Shown: one piece after another, positions 26,219-35,406 of the stretch
Position numbering within the stretch: the stretch's first letter is position 1
How the letters are laid out: every line of letters begins with the position of its first letter
Assembly (NCBI RefSeq): GCF_025813715.1
Contig: NZ_CP107532.1
Coordinates: forward strand, 2,666,001-2,730,000
Direction of reading: 5' to 3'
Source of the DNA: Methylobacterium sp. FF17
GTDB taxonomy: Bacteria; Pseudomonadota; Alphaproteobacteria; Rhizobiales; Beijerinckiaceae
Length of the DNA stretch: 64,000 nucleotides
Translations under genes and position numbers: made by a program
The notes under the pieces: model-generated
The model's input: only the letters and a program-made list of their open reading frames with translations
What the model was told of the DNA's origin: nothing
The model's database searches: none

Positions 26219-28954
26219 ATGACAGGCCGCCCCATGCCGACGCCCCTGCGCGAACCCGACCGTCCCTCGCCCGACGCCCTGCTGCAGGCCGCGCGTCGGG
26301 AGGAAGGCGGACGGGGTCGCCTCAAGATCTTCCTCGGGGCGGCCCCGGGGGTTGGCAAGACATACGAGATGCTCACCGTCGGCCGGGCGAGGCTGAAGGC
26401 CGGCACCGACGTGGTCGTCGGTGTGGTCGAGACCCACGGGCGCGCCGAGACCCTGGCGCTCGTCGAGGGGTTCGAGGTGCTCGGCCGGCGCTCGGTCGCG
26501 TACCACGGCACGGCGCTCGACGAGATGGACCTCGACGGATTGCTGGCCCGAAGGCCCGCCCTGGCGCTCGTGGACGAGCTCGCCCACACCAACGCGCCGG
26601 GCTCGCGCCACCCCAAGCGCTACCAGGACGTCGAGGAACTGCTGGACGCCGGCATCGACGTCTACACCACCCTCAACATCCAGCACGTCGAGAGTCTGAA
26701 TGATGTCGTCGCGCAGATCACCCGCATCCGGGTGCGCGAGACCGTGCCCGACGGCGTCCTCGACCGGGCGGACGACATCGAGGTGGTGGACCTCAACCCG
26801 GACGACCTGATCCAGCGCCTGCGCGACGGCAAGGTCTACGTGAAGGGCAACGCCGAGCGCGCGCTCAAGCACTACTTTTCGCGGGGCAACCTGACGGCCC
26901 TGCGCGAACTCGCGTTACGCCGCACCGCCGACCGGGTCGACGACGAGCTCCTGAGCCACATGCGGGCCAACGCCATCGCGGGCCCGTGGGGCGCCGGCGA
27001 GCGCGTCCTGGTATGCGTCAGCGAGGATCCCCGCTCCGCCGGCCTCGTGCGCCATGCCAAGCGGCTCGCCGACCGGCTGCACGCGCCCTGGACCGCCATC
27101 ACGGTCGAGGGTCCCCGCAGCCTGTCACTCGACGAGGCCGCCCGCGACCGCATCGCCGACACCCTCCGCCTCGCCGACCGCCTCGGCGGCGATGCCGTCA
27201 CGCTTCCGGGCGGTCGACGCGTCGCCGACGACATCCTTGCCTACGCCCGTTCGACCAACGTCAACCACATCATCCTCGGCAAGGCCGACCGGTCGAAGCT
27301 GTTCGAGCTCCTCAACGGCTCGGTGGTGCACGACATCGTCCGGCACTCGGGCAACATCAGCATCCACGTCATCACCGGCGAAGCGGCGAAGGCCGATCCG
27401 GTCCCCCCGAAGACGGTCGCCACGGCTCCGGCCAAGCCGCCCTTCGCACCAGTGCCCTACGTCGTCGGTGTCCTCGCCACCGCCGTGGCCCTCGGGCTCG
27501 CCCTCTTGGTCGAACCGTATCTCGGCGTCGAGAACGCCGATCTCATCCTTCTCACCGCCATCGTCGCCGTCGCCGTACGGTTCGGCCTGGGACCGTCGCT
27601 GGCCGTCGTCGTCATCGCCTCGCTCTCCTACAACTTCTTCTTCCTGCCGCCGGTCTACACCCTCACCATCGCCGACCCGACCAACGTCGCCGCGTTCCTG
27701 CTGTTCACGGTGGTCGCCGTGGCGGTCTCGAACCTCGCGTCGCGGTCCCGCCGCGAGGCGGTGGTCTCGCATGGCCGGGCCCGGGCCACGGAACGCCTCT
27801 ACGGCTTCAGCCGCAAGCTCTCCGGCTGCGGCACCCTCGACGACGTACTCTGGGCGACCTCCGCCCAGGTCGCCGCCATGCTTCGGGTCCGGGTTGTCGT
27901 CCTTCTCCCCGATCAGGGAGCGGTCTCCGTCCGGGCCGGCTTCCCACCCGAGGACACCCTCGACGCGGCCGACCTCGGCGCGGCCAAGTGGGCCTTCGAC
28001 AACGAGCGACCCGCCGGCAGGGGCGCCGACACCCTGCCCGGCGCCAAGCGGCTGTTCCTGCCGATGCGGACGGGGCGCGGCATCGTCGGCGTGATCGGCC
28101 TCGACGCCGACGGCACGGGTCCCATCCTCTCGCCCGAGGACCGCCGCCTGTTCGACGCGCTCGCCGACATGGCGGCGCTCGCCGTCGAGCGGGTCCGGCT
28201 GGTGGAGGATCTCGACCGGGCCGAGCGCGCCGCCGAGACCGACCGCCTGCGCCAGGCCCTGCTCACCTCGATCAGCCACGACCTGCGCACCCCGCTGTCC
28301 TCGGTGCTGGGTGCGGCCACCACCCTGCGCGACCTCGACGAGGCGCTGCCCCGCGACGCCAAGGCCGAGCTGCTCGCCACCATCATCGCGGAATCGGAGC
28401 GGCTCAACCGCTTCATCGTCAACCTCCTCGACATGACCCGGCTGGAGGCGGGAGCGGTCGCGGCGAGCCTGACCCCGCAGGACGTCGGCGAGACCGTCGA
28501 CACCGCCCTGCGCCGCTTAGGCTCCATCCTCGCCGGCCATCAGGTCGTGCTCGATCTTCCGGCCACCCTGCCGGCCCTGCGCCTCGATCCCGTCCTGTTC
28601 GAACAGGTCCTGGTCAACCTCCTCGACAACGCCGCCAAGTACGCTCCCGAGGGCTCGACCGTCACCGTCAGGGGCGCGGTCGAGCCCGGACAGGTCCGCC
28701 TCCAGATCCTCGACGAGGGCGACGGCGTGCCGGTGGCCGACGTGGAGCGCGTGTTCGACAAGTTCTACCGGGTCCGCAAGTCCGACAGTGTCCGGGCCGG
28801 GACGGGCCTCGGCCTCGCCATCGCCCGCGGCTTCATCGAGGCCATGGGCGGCACCCTGACCGCCGGCAACCGCCACGACCGCCTCGGCGCCGTCTTCACC
28901 ATCATCCTGCCCGTCCCGGTTCCGGGACGCGGCGAAGCGGATATCGCCGCATGA
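26219..28954 (+). CDS. kdpD: KdpD, potassium-sensing histidine kinase
   Basis: A 911-residue sensor kinase. Domains in order: KdpD N-terminal domain with Walker-A-like GAAPGVGKT (residues 40-48), a Usp-like domain (about 250-370), four close membrane spans (about 410-500), a GAF-like domain, HisKA with phospho-acceptor His687 in SISHDLRTPL, and a HATPase with N-L-L-D-N-A-A-K-Y and G-T-G-L-G-L-A. It phosphorylates KdpE under K+ limitation or osmotic stress. It overlaps kdpE by four bases. Confidence 0.96.
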   Translation: MTGRPMPTPLREPDRPSPDALLQAARREEGGRGRLKIFLGAAPGVGKTYEMLTVGRARLKAGTDVVVGVVETHGRAETLALVEGFEVLGRRSVAYHGTALDEMDLDGLLARRPALALVDELAHTNAPGSRHPKRYQDVEELLDAGIDVYTTLNIQHVESLNDVVAQITRIRVRETVPDGVLDRADDIEVVDLNPDDLIQRLRDGKVYVKGNAERALKHYFSRGNLTALRELALRRTADRVDDELLSHMRANAIAGPWGAGERVLVCVSEDPRSAGLVRHAKRLADRLHAPWTAITVEGPRSLSLDEAARDRIADTLRLADRLGGDAVTLPGGRRVADDILAYARSTNVNHIILGKADRSKLFELLNGSVVHDIVRHSGNISIHVITGEAAKADPVPPKTVATAPAKPPFAPVPYVVGVLATAVALGLALLVEPYLGVENADLILLTAIVAVAVRFGLGPSLAVVVIASLSYNFFFLPPVYTLTIADPTNVAAFLLFTVVAVAVSNLASRSRREAVVSHGRARATERLYGFSRKLSGCGTLDDVLWATSAQVAAMLRVRVVVLLPDQGAVSVRAGFPPEDTLDAADLGAAKWAFDNERPAGRGADTLPGAKRLFLPMRTGRGIVGVIGLDADGTGPILSPEDRRLFDALADMAALAVERVRLVEDLDRAERAAETDRLRQALLTSISHDLRTPLSSVLGAATTLRDLDEALPRDAKAELLATIIAESERLNRFIVNLLDMTRLEAGAVAASLTPQDVGETVDTALRRLGSILAGHQVVLDLPATLPALRLDPVLFEQVLVNLLDNAAKYAPEGSTVTVRGAVEPGQVRLQILDEGDGVPVADVERVFDKFYRVRKSDSVRAGTGLGLAIARGFIEAMGGTLTAGNRHDRLGAVFTIILPVPVPGRGEADIAA

Positions 28955-29646
28955 CCATGAACATCCTCGTCATCGACGACGAGCCGCCGATCAGGAAGCT
29001 CCTGCGCATGGGCTTGGCCACCCAGGGTTACGAGATCTTCGAGGCGCCGGACGCCCGCACCGCCCTCGATGTCCTGTCCCGCGAGACGGTCGACCTGACC
29101 ATCCTCGACCTCGGGCTGCCGGACATGCGCGGGCACGACCTGTTGCGCCTCATCCGCATGGATTTTCGCGACCTGCCGGTGGTGGTCCTGTCGAGCCGCG
29201 ACGACGAGGCTGGCAAGGTCGAGGCGCTCGACCTCGGGGCCGACGACTACGTCACCAAGCCCTTCGGTATGGGTGAGCTCCTGGCCCGTATCCGCGCGGC
29301 CCTGCGCCACCAACTCGCGGTCCAGGGCGAGCGAGCCCTGTTCGAGGTCGACGGCCTCAGCGTCGACCTGGTGCGCCGCCTCGTCCGGGTCCGCGGCACC
29401 GAGGTGAAGCTGACCCCACGCGAGTACGACTTCCTGCGCGTGCTGATCCAGCATGCCGGCAAGGCGCTGACACACGCCCAGCTCATGAGCGCGGTGTCGA
29501 CCTCGTCCGACCCGCAATACCTGCGCGTCTACATGCGCCAGCTTCGCCTCAAGCTGGAAGAAGACCCCGAGCGCCCGCGCATCCTCCTGACCGAGACCGG
29601 CGTCGGCTATCGCCTACGTGCCCCCGAGGACGAGGCCCGGGCTTGA
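28951..29646 (+). CDS. kdpE: KdpE, OmpR-family response regulator
   Basis: A 231-residue response regulator. The receiver has the acidic pair in VIDDEPP, phospho-acceptor Asp53 in LTILDLGLPDM, and the conserved Lys in YVTKPF. The C-terminal winged helix is OmpR-type (T-P-R-E-Y-D-F-L-R-V-L, then V-Y-M-R-Q-L-R-L-K-L-E, ending T-E-T-G-V-G-Y-R-L). It activates kdpFABC. The ATG at 28951 overlaps the kdpD stop; a second ATG two codons later is equally possible. Confidence 0.95.
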   Translation: MTMNILVIDDEPPIRKLLRMGLATQGYEIFEAPDARTALDVLSRETVDLTILDLGLPDMRGHDLLRLIRMDFRDLPVVVLSSRDDEAGKVEALDLGADDYVTKPFGMGELLARIRAALRHQLAVQGERALFEVDGLSVDLVRRLVRVRGTEVKLTPREYDFLRVLIQHAGKALTHAQLMSAVSTSSDPQYLRVYMRQLRLKLEEDPERPRILLTETGVGYRLRAPEDEARA

Positions 29647-29755
29647 TGGCGGGTTTAGCCGTGCATGAAGGCGAACCCTTCGAGATCCTTCCGGACCCGG
29701 GCGCTTGAGCGAGCCCCTCGACCCATACCGCAGTCCCGCGACCGAGCCGACCCGA

Positions 29756-30214
29756 ATGACCATCGACGAGATCCTATCGCCCGACCAAGTCTCCGTCGGG
29801 GTCCGTGCGGCGAGCAAGGCCGCGCTCCTGGACGACCTGGCGCGCCGGGCCGCCCAGGCGCTCGGTCTCGATGCCGCGTCGCTGCGGACGGCGCTGGAGA
29901 AGCGCGAGGGCCTCGGTTCGACCGGGGTCGGGGACGGCATTGCGCTGCCGCACGCCCGGCTGGAGAGCGTCAGGCACCCGTTCGGATGCCTGGTACGCAT
30001 GCGCGATGCGGTGGACTTCGACGCCATCGACGAACGGCCGGTGGACCTCGTCTTCCTTCTGCTGCTTCCGACCGATGCGCAGGGCTCGCAACCCAACGCT
30101 CTGGCCTGCGTCGCCCGCCGGATGCGGGATTCCAAGACGGTGGCGGCGATGCGGGGAGCCCGCGATGCCGGGGCGCTGTTCGCGACTATGAGGGGCAGCC
30201 GGACGTCACCGTGA
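29756..30214 (+). CDS. PTS IIA-like protein (PtsN/EIIA-Ntr type)
   Basis: A 152-residue PTS_EIIA_2 domain with the phosphorylatable histidine in GIALPHARLESV and the preceding R-E-G-L-G-S-T-G-V-G-D segment. Unphosphorylated EIIA-Ntr is known to bind KdpD and Trk systems and so links nitrogen status with potassium uptake; a copy directly downstream of kdpDE fits that role. The open frame extends to a TTG at 29705, but ATG 29756 gives the family start (MTIDEILSPDQV). Confidence 0.85.
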   Translation: MTIDEILSPDQVSVGVRAASKAALLDDLARRAAQALGLDAASLRTALEKREGLGSTGVGDGIALPHARLESVRHPFGCLVRMRDAVDFDAIDERPVDLVFLLLLPTDAQGSQPNALACVARRMRDSKTVAAMRGARDAGALFATMRGSRTSP

Positions 30215-30283
30215 CGGCCTACAGGCTGTCGATCCAACGACACTGGATGCTGTGCACCCTGACCGTCCAGGATGGGTGATGGG

Positions 30284-31640
30284 GTGGACGCCCCCCGGCG
30301 GCATCGCTGTGCCAGAGTGGTGGTGTTGAGCACCAATCGAGGGAGGCGTCCGTGTCCCAGGTTACCACGATCGGCTTGGACATCGCGAAGAACGTGTTTC
30401 ATGCGCATGGTGCGGATGCGCGTGGGCAGGGCGTCTTCAGCAAGCGGCTGAGCCGGGCAAAGCTTCTCGGCTTCTTTGCAGCCCAGCCGCCCTGCCTGGT
30501 GGCTCTGGAGGCCTGCGGCGGTGCCCATCACTGGGCCCGCGAACTGATGGCGCTGGGCCATGAGGTGCGGCTGATCCCACCAGCCTACGTCAAGCCGTTC
30601 GTGAAGCGCCACAAGAACGATGCCGTTGATGCTGAGGCGATCTGCGAGGCGGCGCAGCGTCCGACGATGCGCTTTGTCGCCGTCAAGAGCGAGGAGCAGC
30701 AGGCCTCGGCTCTCCTCTTCCGGACCCGCGACCTTCTGGTTCGGCAACGCACCCAACTGATCAACGCCCTCAGGGGGCATCTCACCGAGTATGGCTGGGT
30801 CGCACCGAAAGGCCCGTCGCATATGGCGATGCTGGGCGATCTTCTGGAGGACGAGATGGGCTCCTTGCTTCCACCTGCCGCTGTCGCGATGTTCCGGGTG
30901 ATGCTGAACCTCCTGGCCGACCTGGATGACCGCATCGCCGAACTCGACCGGGAGATTGCCCGCCGGGCTCGGGAGGACGAGACGGCTCGTCGGCTGATGA
31001 CCATCCCCGGCATCGGCCCCATTACCGCAACGGCACTGATTGCCCTGGCTCCTGTGGCCGAGACCTTCGCCAAGGGACGGGACTTCGCCGCGTGGCTCGG
31101 CCTTGCCCCCCTGCAACGGTCGACGGGTGGCAAGCAGAAGCTGGGCGCGATCTCGAAGATGGGCGAACGCACGTTGCGACGTCTCCTCATCATCGGCAGC
31201 AGTGCGGTGGTGCATCAGGCGTCGCGACGCGGAGCGCCTAAAGGATCGTGGCTGGAACAGATGCTGGCGCGAAAGCCCCGCATGCTGGTGACGGTGGCGC
31301 TGGCCAACAAGATGGCGCGCATCGTCTGGGCCCTTCTGGCGAAGGGCGGAAGCTACCGAGCTCCGGCGGTGGCCACGGCGTAGAGCCGGGGTCGGCGTCA
31401 GAGGCTGTCGGGGACGCGAGGTCGGTCGAAGGAGGGTATGGCACAACAGTCGGCGAGACGGGGCCGGAAGAACCAGTGCTTTCCACCGTGCCAGCGAGCA
31501 CGCTTTGGGTGACTTGGTTCCGGTCCGCGAACTCCCATACGGGCCCGCAGCCAAAAGCTGCAGCAGAGGCCGGACAGATGGCAGCAACCGACATCGTGCC
31601 TACACACCAAAAGCCACTTGCGTTCCAGGGGGCGTCCACA
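30284..31640 (+). mobile_element. IS110-family insertion sequence
   Basis: A transposase gene flanked by a 12-bp inverted repeat, GTGGACGCCCCC (30284-30295) and GGGGGCGTCCAC (31629-31640). The layout, about 70 bases before the transposase and 250 after it, suits the IS110/IS1111 group, whose ends carry a seeker-RNA region. The true ends may lie a few bases outside the repeats, and no target duplication is evident. It sits between the PtsN-like gene and a phosphatase gene and does not clearly break either. Confidence 0.75.
30352..31383 (+). CDS. IS110-family transposase
   Basis: A 343-residue DEDD transposase. The N-terminal DEDD_Tnp_IS110 domain starts with T-T-I-G-L-D-I-A-K-N and has L-E-A-C-G-G and H-K-N-D-A-V-D-A-E-A-I, which supply the acidic residues. 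The C-terminal Transposase_20 domain has I-P-G-I-G-P-I-T-A, F-A-A-W-L-G-L-A-P and a serine-bearing L-L-I-I-G-S-S-A-V segment. The start is GTG 30352. The gene appears intact. Confidence 0.92.
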   Translation: MSQVTTIGLDIAKNVFHAHGADARGQGVFSKRLSRAKLLGFFAAQPPCLVALEACGGAHHWARELMALGHEVRLIPPAYVKPFVKRHKNDAVDAEAICEAAQRPTMRFVAVKSEEQQASALLFRTRDLLVRQRTQLINALRGHLTEYGWVAPKGPSHMAMLGDLLEDEMGSLLPPAAVAMFRVMLNLLADLDDRIAELDREIARRAREDETARRLMTIPGIGPITATALIALAPVAETFAKGRDFAAWLGLAPLQRSTGGKQKLGAISKMGERTLRRLLIIGSSAVVHQASRRGAPKGSWLEQMLARKPRMLVTVALANKMARIVWALLAKGGSYRAPAVATA

Positions 31641-31818
31641 GATGGGAAGCAGCTTGGCTGCTTTCGGTCGCAAGACGTTCTTAAGCGGACCTAAGATGAC
31701 CTGCCGACTCCGGATGGACGGTCCAACCCATCGCAGGGTCGAAGTTCGTTGAAGTGGGATGCCGACATCATCAGAGGCGATGCGACCGGCACGAAAGCGC
31801 TCTGCCTCGGGAGACAGC
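31641..31818. other. Short unassigned stretch after the IS element
   Basis: About 180 bases between the right inverted repeat and the phosphatase gene. Upstream ATGs in the phosphatase frame occur at 31759 and 31780, but no other gene or structured site is seen. Confidence 0.4.
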
Positions 31819-32457
31819 GTGATTCACGATTGCAAAGCCCCGGTCACGCGACATCTCGTGCTGGTCCGGCATGGCCAGAGCGTAGCCAACCGATCCGGCC
31901 TGTTCACGGGATTGCTGGACTCGCCCTTGACCGAGCAGGGCCGGATGGAAGCCGAGGCAGCCGGGCGGCGTTTGGCCGAGCGCAGCTGGCGCTTTTCCGC
32001 AGCCTTCACCTCGACGCTGACGCGGGCCGTCGTGAGCGGCCGGCTTATTCTCGATGCGCTCGGGCAACCCGGATTGGTCCCCCAACGCTTCGCCGCGCTC
32101 GACGAGCGAGACTACGGCGACCTCAGCGGGCTCGACAAGATCGCCGCCGATGCGCGCTGGGGGGCGGAGCGGATCGAGACCTGGCGCCGCTCCTACGCCG
32201 AGGCGCCGCCGAACGGTGAGAGCCTTCGCGATACCGTCGCCCGCATCGTGCCATGCTACCTCCGAACCATCCAGCCGGCGGTCATGGGCGGAGACGTGCT
32301 CGTCGTTGCCCACGGCAATTGCCTGCGGGCGCTTGTCATGGCGCTTGAAGACCTGAGCCCCGCGGAGGTCGAGCACCTCGAACTCGCGACGGGCTCCGTC
32401 AGGATCTATGAGCTTGCTGCGGACACGGCGATCAAGGCCCGTTGGATCGACGGGTGA
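31819..32457 (+). CDS. Histidine phosphatase, phosphoglycerate-mutase-like
   Basis: A roughly 212-residue protein of the histidine phosphatase superfamily. The catalytic motif is LVLVRHGQS, followed by the phosphoglycerate-mutase segment L-F-T-G-L-L-D-S-P-L-T-E-Q-G, the E-R-D-Y-G-D-L-S-G-L-D-K block, G-E-S-L-R-D-T-V and V-V-A-H-G-N-C-L-R-A. This pattern is close to 2,3-bisphosphoglycerate-dependent mutase (GpmA). GTG 31819 is chosen for its GGGAGAC ribosome site; the frame also has ATGs at 31759 and 31780. It may be an accessory copy. Confidence 0.8.
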   Translation: MIHDCKAPVTRHLVLVRHGQSVANRSGLFTGLLDSPLTEQGRMEAEAAGRRLAERSWRFSAAFTSTLTRAVVSGRLILDALGQPGLVPQRFAALDERDYGDLSGLDKIAADARWGAERIETWRRSYAEAPPNGESLRDTVARIVPCYLRTIQPAVMGGDVLVVAHGNCLRALVMALEDLSPAEVEHLELATGSVRIYELAADTAIKARWIDG

Positions 32458-32604
32458 ATCCGCCTGTCGGCCCCACAAAATGGGTCTCCGCAAACTCTGA
32501 AGGGGTCATCATTCCATCTATTTCAGTGATGGGAAACATCTAATCATTCCGTTGGAGTGAATGAACGGGACCTGGGATCCTCCGGCATCACATCGGAGCC
32601 ATCC

Positions 32605-33702
32605 ATGTCCGCGCCCAGACTTTTCTCCCACTCTCGTTCGACGCGTGCCTTAGCCGGCACGAGAGCCATCCTTCCGGGACTGGGCCTCTGTGTGGCGGTC
32701 ACCGCCGCAGCGATCGGCTTCGAAGCCGTCGAGACGCACCTGTTCGGTCGCGCTTGGCTCGAAGCCTTGGTGCTGGCGATCCTGCTCGGGAGCGCGATCC
32801 GCACCGCCTGGACCCCGTCGCAGCGTTTCTTTCCCGGCATCGCTTTCGGGGCCAAGACCGTGCTGGAGATCGCGGTCGTACTGCTCGGCGCGTCGCTCAG
32901 CCTCGCGACGATCCTCGCCGCCGGACCGGGCCTGCTCTTCGGCATCGCGGGCGTCGTCGTCGTGGCGATCCTGTCGAGTTACGGCATCGGCCGAGCGCTC
33001 GGGCTGCATCCGCGCATGGCGATCCTCGTGGCCTGCGGGAACTCGATCTGCGGCAACTCGGCGATCGCGGCCACGGCACCGGTGATCGGCGCCGATGGCG
33101 AGGACGTCGCCGCCTCCATCGCCTTCACCGCGGTGCTGGGCGTGCTGGTGGTGCTCGGCCTGCCGCTGCTGGTGCCGCTGCTCGGTCTGTCGCCGATGCA
33201 GTACGGCGTGCTCGCCGGCCTCACCGTCTACGCTGTTCCGCAGGTCCTCGCCGCCACCGCGCCGGTCGCGGCGCTCAGCGTCCAGGTCGGAACCCTGGTG
33301 AAGCTCGTCCGGGTGCTGATGCTAGGCCCGGTCGTCCTGATGCTCTCGCTCGGCGCAAGCCGGCTGCGCGAGGAGACCGACGAGGCCGCCCCCGGCGTCA
33401 CCGCCGGCGACCGCCCTGCTCGCGCCGGCCTCGCGATCCACCGCCTGGTGCCGTGGTTCATCCTCGCCTTCCTGGCGCTCGCGGGCCTTCGCTCGGCCGG
33501 GCTGGTCCCGCAGGTCGCGCTCGCGCCGATGTCGGAGACTGCCAACGTGATGACCGTGGTTTCGATGGCGGCGCTCGGTCTCGGGGTCGATGTGCGCAGC
33601 GTCGCTAAGGCCGGAGCACGGGTGACCCTGGCGGTGGTCGCCTCGCTCGTCGCACTCGGCGCCGTCAGCCTCGGTCTGATCCGCGTGCTGGGCCTCGCTT
33701 GA
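32605..33702 (+). CDS. YeiH-family putative sulfate/sulfite exporter (UPF0324)
   Basis: A membrane protein of about 365 residues with roughly ten spans and the family pattern: F-P-G-I-A-F-G-A-K-T-V-L-E-I-A-V-V-L-L-G-A, A-C-G-N-S-I-C-G-N-S-A-I-A-A, then S-E-T-A-N-V-M-T-V-V-S-M-A-A-L-G-L-G-V-D. YeiH proteins are annotated as sulfate exporter-like. A place at the head of a sulfite-oxidation module supports export of sulfur oxyanions. ATG 32605 is preferred; 32557 in the same frame is an alternative. Confidence 0.85.
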   Translation: MSAPRLFSHSRSTRALAGTRAILPGLGLCVAVTAAAIGFEAVETHLFGRAWLEALVLAILLGSAIRTAWTPSQRFFPGIAFGAKTVLEIAVVLLGASLSLATILAAGPGLLFGIAGVVVVAILSSYGIGRALGLHPRMAILVACGNSICGNSAIAATAPVIGADGEDVAASIAFTAVLGVLVVLGLPLLVPLLGLSPMQYGVLAGLTVYAVPQVLAATAPVAALSVQVGTLVKLVRVLMLGPVVLMLSLGASRLREETDEAAPGVTAGDRPARAGLAIHRLVPWFILAFLALAGLRSAGLVPQVALAPMSETANVMTVVSMAALGLGVDVRSVAKAGARVTLAVVASLVALGAVSLGLIRVLGLA

Positions 33703-33728
33703 ACCGATCGGATGCGCCCGAGGCCCGG

Positions 33729-34880
33729 TCAGGCCCCGGCGAGGCAGGGCGAGACGAAGAGCTCCCCGCGATAGGCCCCGCGCAACGTGCGCACGGACAC
33801 GATCAGCCAGAGTAGGGTCAGCAGGCCGACGAGGCCCGCTCCGAGCCAGGCGAACCCGCTGAGTGCCGTCACTTCGCCGATCCGCAGGGTGGCCAGGGCA
33901 TAGACGCCGAGCGGGAAGATGTAGCCCCACCAGCCGAGGTTGAACGGAACGCCGGCGCGTAGGTAGCGCACGGTGACGGCGAGCGAGAGCAGAAACCACC
34001 AGGCGCCGTAGCCCCAGAGGATCAGCGCGCCGATCAGGCCCGTGATCCTGAGGATCTCGGGCGCGCCGGCAAAACCGCCTGCCGCGAGGATCGGGCCACC
34101 GGCCTGCCCCAGCACGAGCAGGCCGAGCGCCCCGGTTCCGAGCGGACCGAGGGAGAGCCAGCTCGATGCGGCCATCTCACGCGGTGGCAAGTTGTGCAGC
34201 GCCATGCGCAGCACCAGGATCGCCAGGATGCTCAGCGCCAGCGGGACCGAGACGCCCCAGAGTACGAAGCTCGTGACGATGACGGCGAGTTGTTGGCTCT
34301 CGCCGCTCAAGGCTGGAGCGAGCAGGCCACCGGAGACGGCGACGACCTCGGCTGTCACCACTGGCAGCAGCCATACGGCCGTCATCTGGTCGATGCGGTG
34401 CTCCTGACGGGTGAACATCAGGTAGGGGATCGCGACAGCACAGATCAGAGCGAGCGCCACGTCGAACCACCACAGCGGCAGTGCGATTCGGACGGTCTCT
34501 GCGCCGAGATAGGGCGGACCGAATATCAGCAGCCCGTTCAGAAGCGTCGCCAGTGCCATCGGGATCGCCCCGAAGAACATCGACACCGTCGAGTGTCCGA
34601 AGATCCGTCGGGCGCCGTCGAAGTAGAAGATCCAGCGCGCGCCGTAGACCAAGCAGAAGGTGGCGAAGAGCACGACGGAGGCGAGCCAGAGCCCGAGCGG
34701 CACAGGGGCCAGCAGGGCATGCGTCGCTGGCAGACGGTCGAGGGTCAAGGCGACCACGCCAGTGCCCATCACCACGGTGAACCAGTTCGGCGTGAATTGT
34801 CGGACCACGTCCCGCGGATGCTGGAGGCGCGAGAGCGGCTTTAGGCCTGTGCTGATCGCCAGCAGACTGGATTCGGACAC
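33729..34880 (-). CDS. TDT/SLAC1-family transporter, probable sulfite exporter
   Basis: A 383-residue protein with ten membrane spans of the tellurite-resistance/dicarboxylate transporter (TehA, SLAC1, Ssu1) family. It includes the start F-T-P-N-W-F-T-V-V-M-G-T-G and the late W-W-G-Y-I-F-P-L-G-V-Y-A. The family includes yeast Ssu1 sulfite efflux pumps. With SorAB next door and convergent YeiH on the other side, sulfite export is the most likely role. The start is the ATG at 34880, and its promoter faces the AT-rich operator cluster near 35000. Confidence 0.83.
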   Translation of the reverse strand: MSESSLLAISTGLKPLSRLQHPRDVVRQFTPNWFTVVMGTGVVALTLDRLPATHALLAPVPLGLWLASVVLFATFCLVYGARWIFYFDGARRIFGHSTVSMFFGAIPMALATLLNGLLIFGPPYLGAETVRIALPLWWFDVALALICAVAIPYLMFTRQEHRIDQMTAVWLLPVVTAEVVAVSGGLLAPALSGESQQLAVIVTSFVLWGVSVPLALSILAILVLRMALHNLPPREMAASSWLSLGPLGTGALGLLVLGQAGGPILAAGGFAGAPEILRITGLIGALILWGYGAWWFLLSLAVTVRYLRAGVPFNLGWWGYIFPLGVYALATLRIGEVTALSGFAWLGAGLVGLLTLLWLIVSVRTLRGAYRGELFVSPCLAGA

Positions 34881-34975
34881 GGGGCGCTCTTGGGCTTCGG
34901 AGGGTCAACGCACCGGCTCTAGCACGACCCCGCATCGCGCGCCGCCGCGATAGACAGCAACTCGCAAGCGGCGCT

Positions 34976-35032
34976 TAATCATCAAAACAATCGATTAAAA
35001 CTAGCTAATCAAACCATTAGTACGAATGGTTT
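34976..35032. promoter_or_regulatory. AT-rich operator cluster between divergent sulfite genes
   Basis: An AT-rich patch in GC-rich surroundings with TAATC (34976-34980), GATTA (34993-34997) facing TAATC (35006-35010), and a perfect inverted repeat AAACCATT (35011-35018) / AATGGTTT (35025-35032). This looks like binding sites for a LysR-type regulator, perhaps the one at 40098-40988, acting on both the exporter and the oxidation genes. Confidence 0.5.
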
Positions 35033-35094
35033 CCGGCCGCTACCTTCTTGTCATCACGAACCGGCGTGACGACCCCACCAGAAGGATATCGACC

Positions 35095-35328
35095 ATGACC
35101 CGTACGATCGCCGCCGTCGCCCTCGCCGCCTCCGCGCTTGTCGGCATGACGGGCCTCTCGCAGGCCCAGGGCCTCCGCGCTCCGCAGGTCCGCTTCATCA
35201 CCAGCCCATCCGCACCGATCTACGGCGACGCCGATGGCGCCAACGCCAAGAACCCGGCACTCCCGGCCTACGCCCGTGGCCGAGGCCAGGAGACCGGCGG
35301 CCCGGCGCGGGAACTGATCGGACGCTGA
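35095..35328 (+). CDS. Small secreted protein of unknown function
   Basis: A 77-residue protein with a clear Sec signal peptide (MTRTIAAVALAASALVGM, cleavage near SQA-QG) and a short proline/glycine-rich mature part of about 50 residues. AGAAGGA lies before the ATG. It is the first gene after the operator cluster and precedes the sulfite dehydrogenase genes, so it may share their regulation. No family is recognised. A hairpin (35342-35349 with 35358-35365) follows. Confidence 0.7.
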   Translation: MTRTIAAVALAASALVGMTGLSQAQGLRAPQVRFITSPSAPIYGDADGANAKNPALPAYARGRGQETGGPARELIGR

Positions 35329-35341
35329 CAGCGCCCCCTTG

Positions 35342-35365
35342 GCCGCCGGGCATCCGTCCGGCGGC
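35342..35365 (+). terminator. Hairpin after the small secreted protein gene
   Basis: GCCGCCGG (35342-35349) pairs with CCGGCGGC (35358-35365) around an eight-base loop, 14 bases after the stop. There is no T-run, so partial or Rho-linked termination is more likely. Confidence 0.45.
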
Positions 35366-35406
35366 GCGTGAAGCCTTCGACCACCCGAATGGCAGGGAGA
35401 TCCGTC

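Noticed and set aside
26986..28950. Long plus-strand frame preceding kdpE in the same phase, overlapping kdpD
   Set aside because: The portion before 28951 is an Arg/Pro-rich shadow of kdpD; only the KdpE part is family-like.
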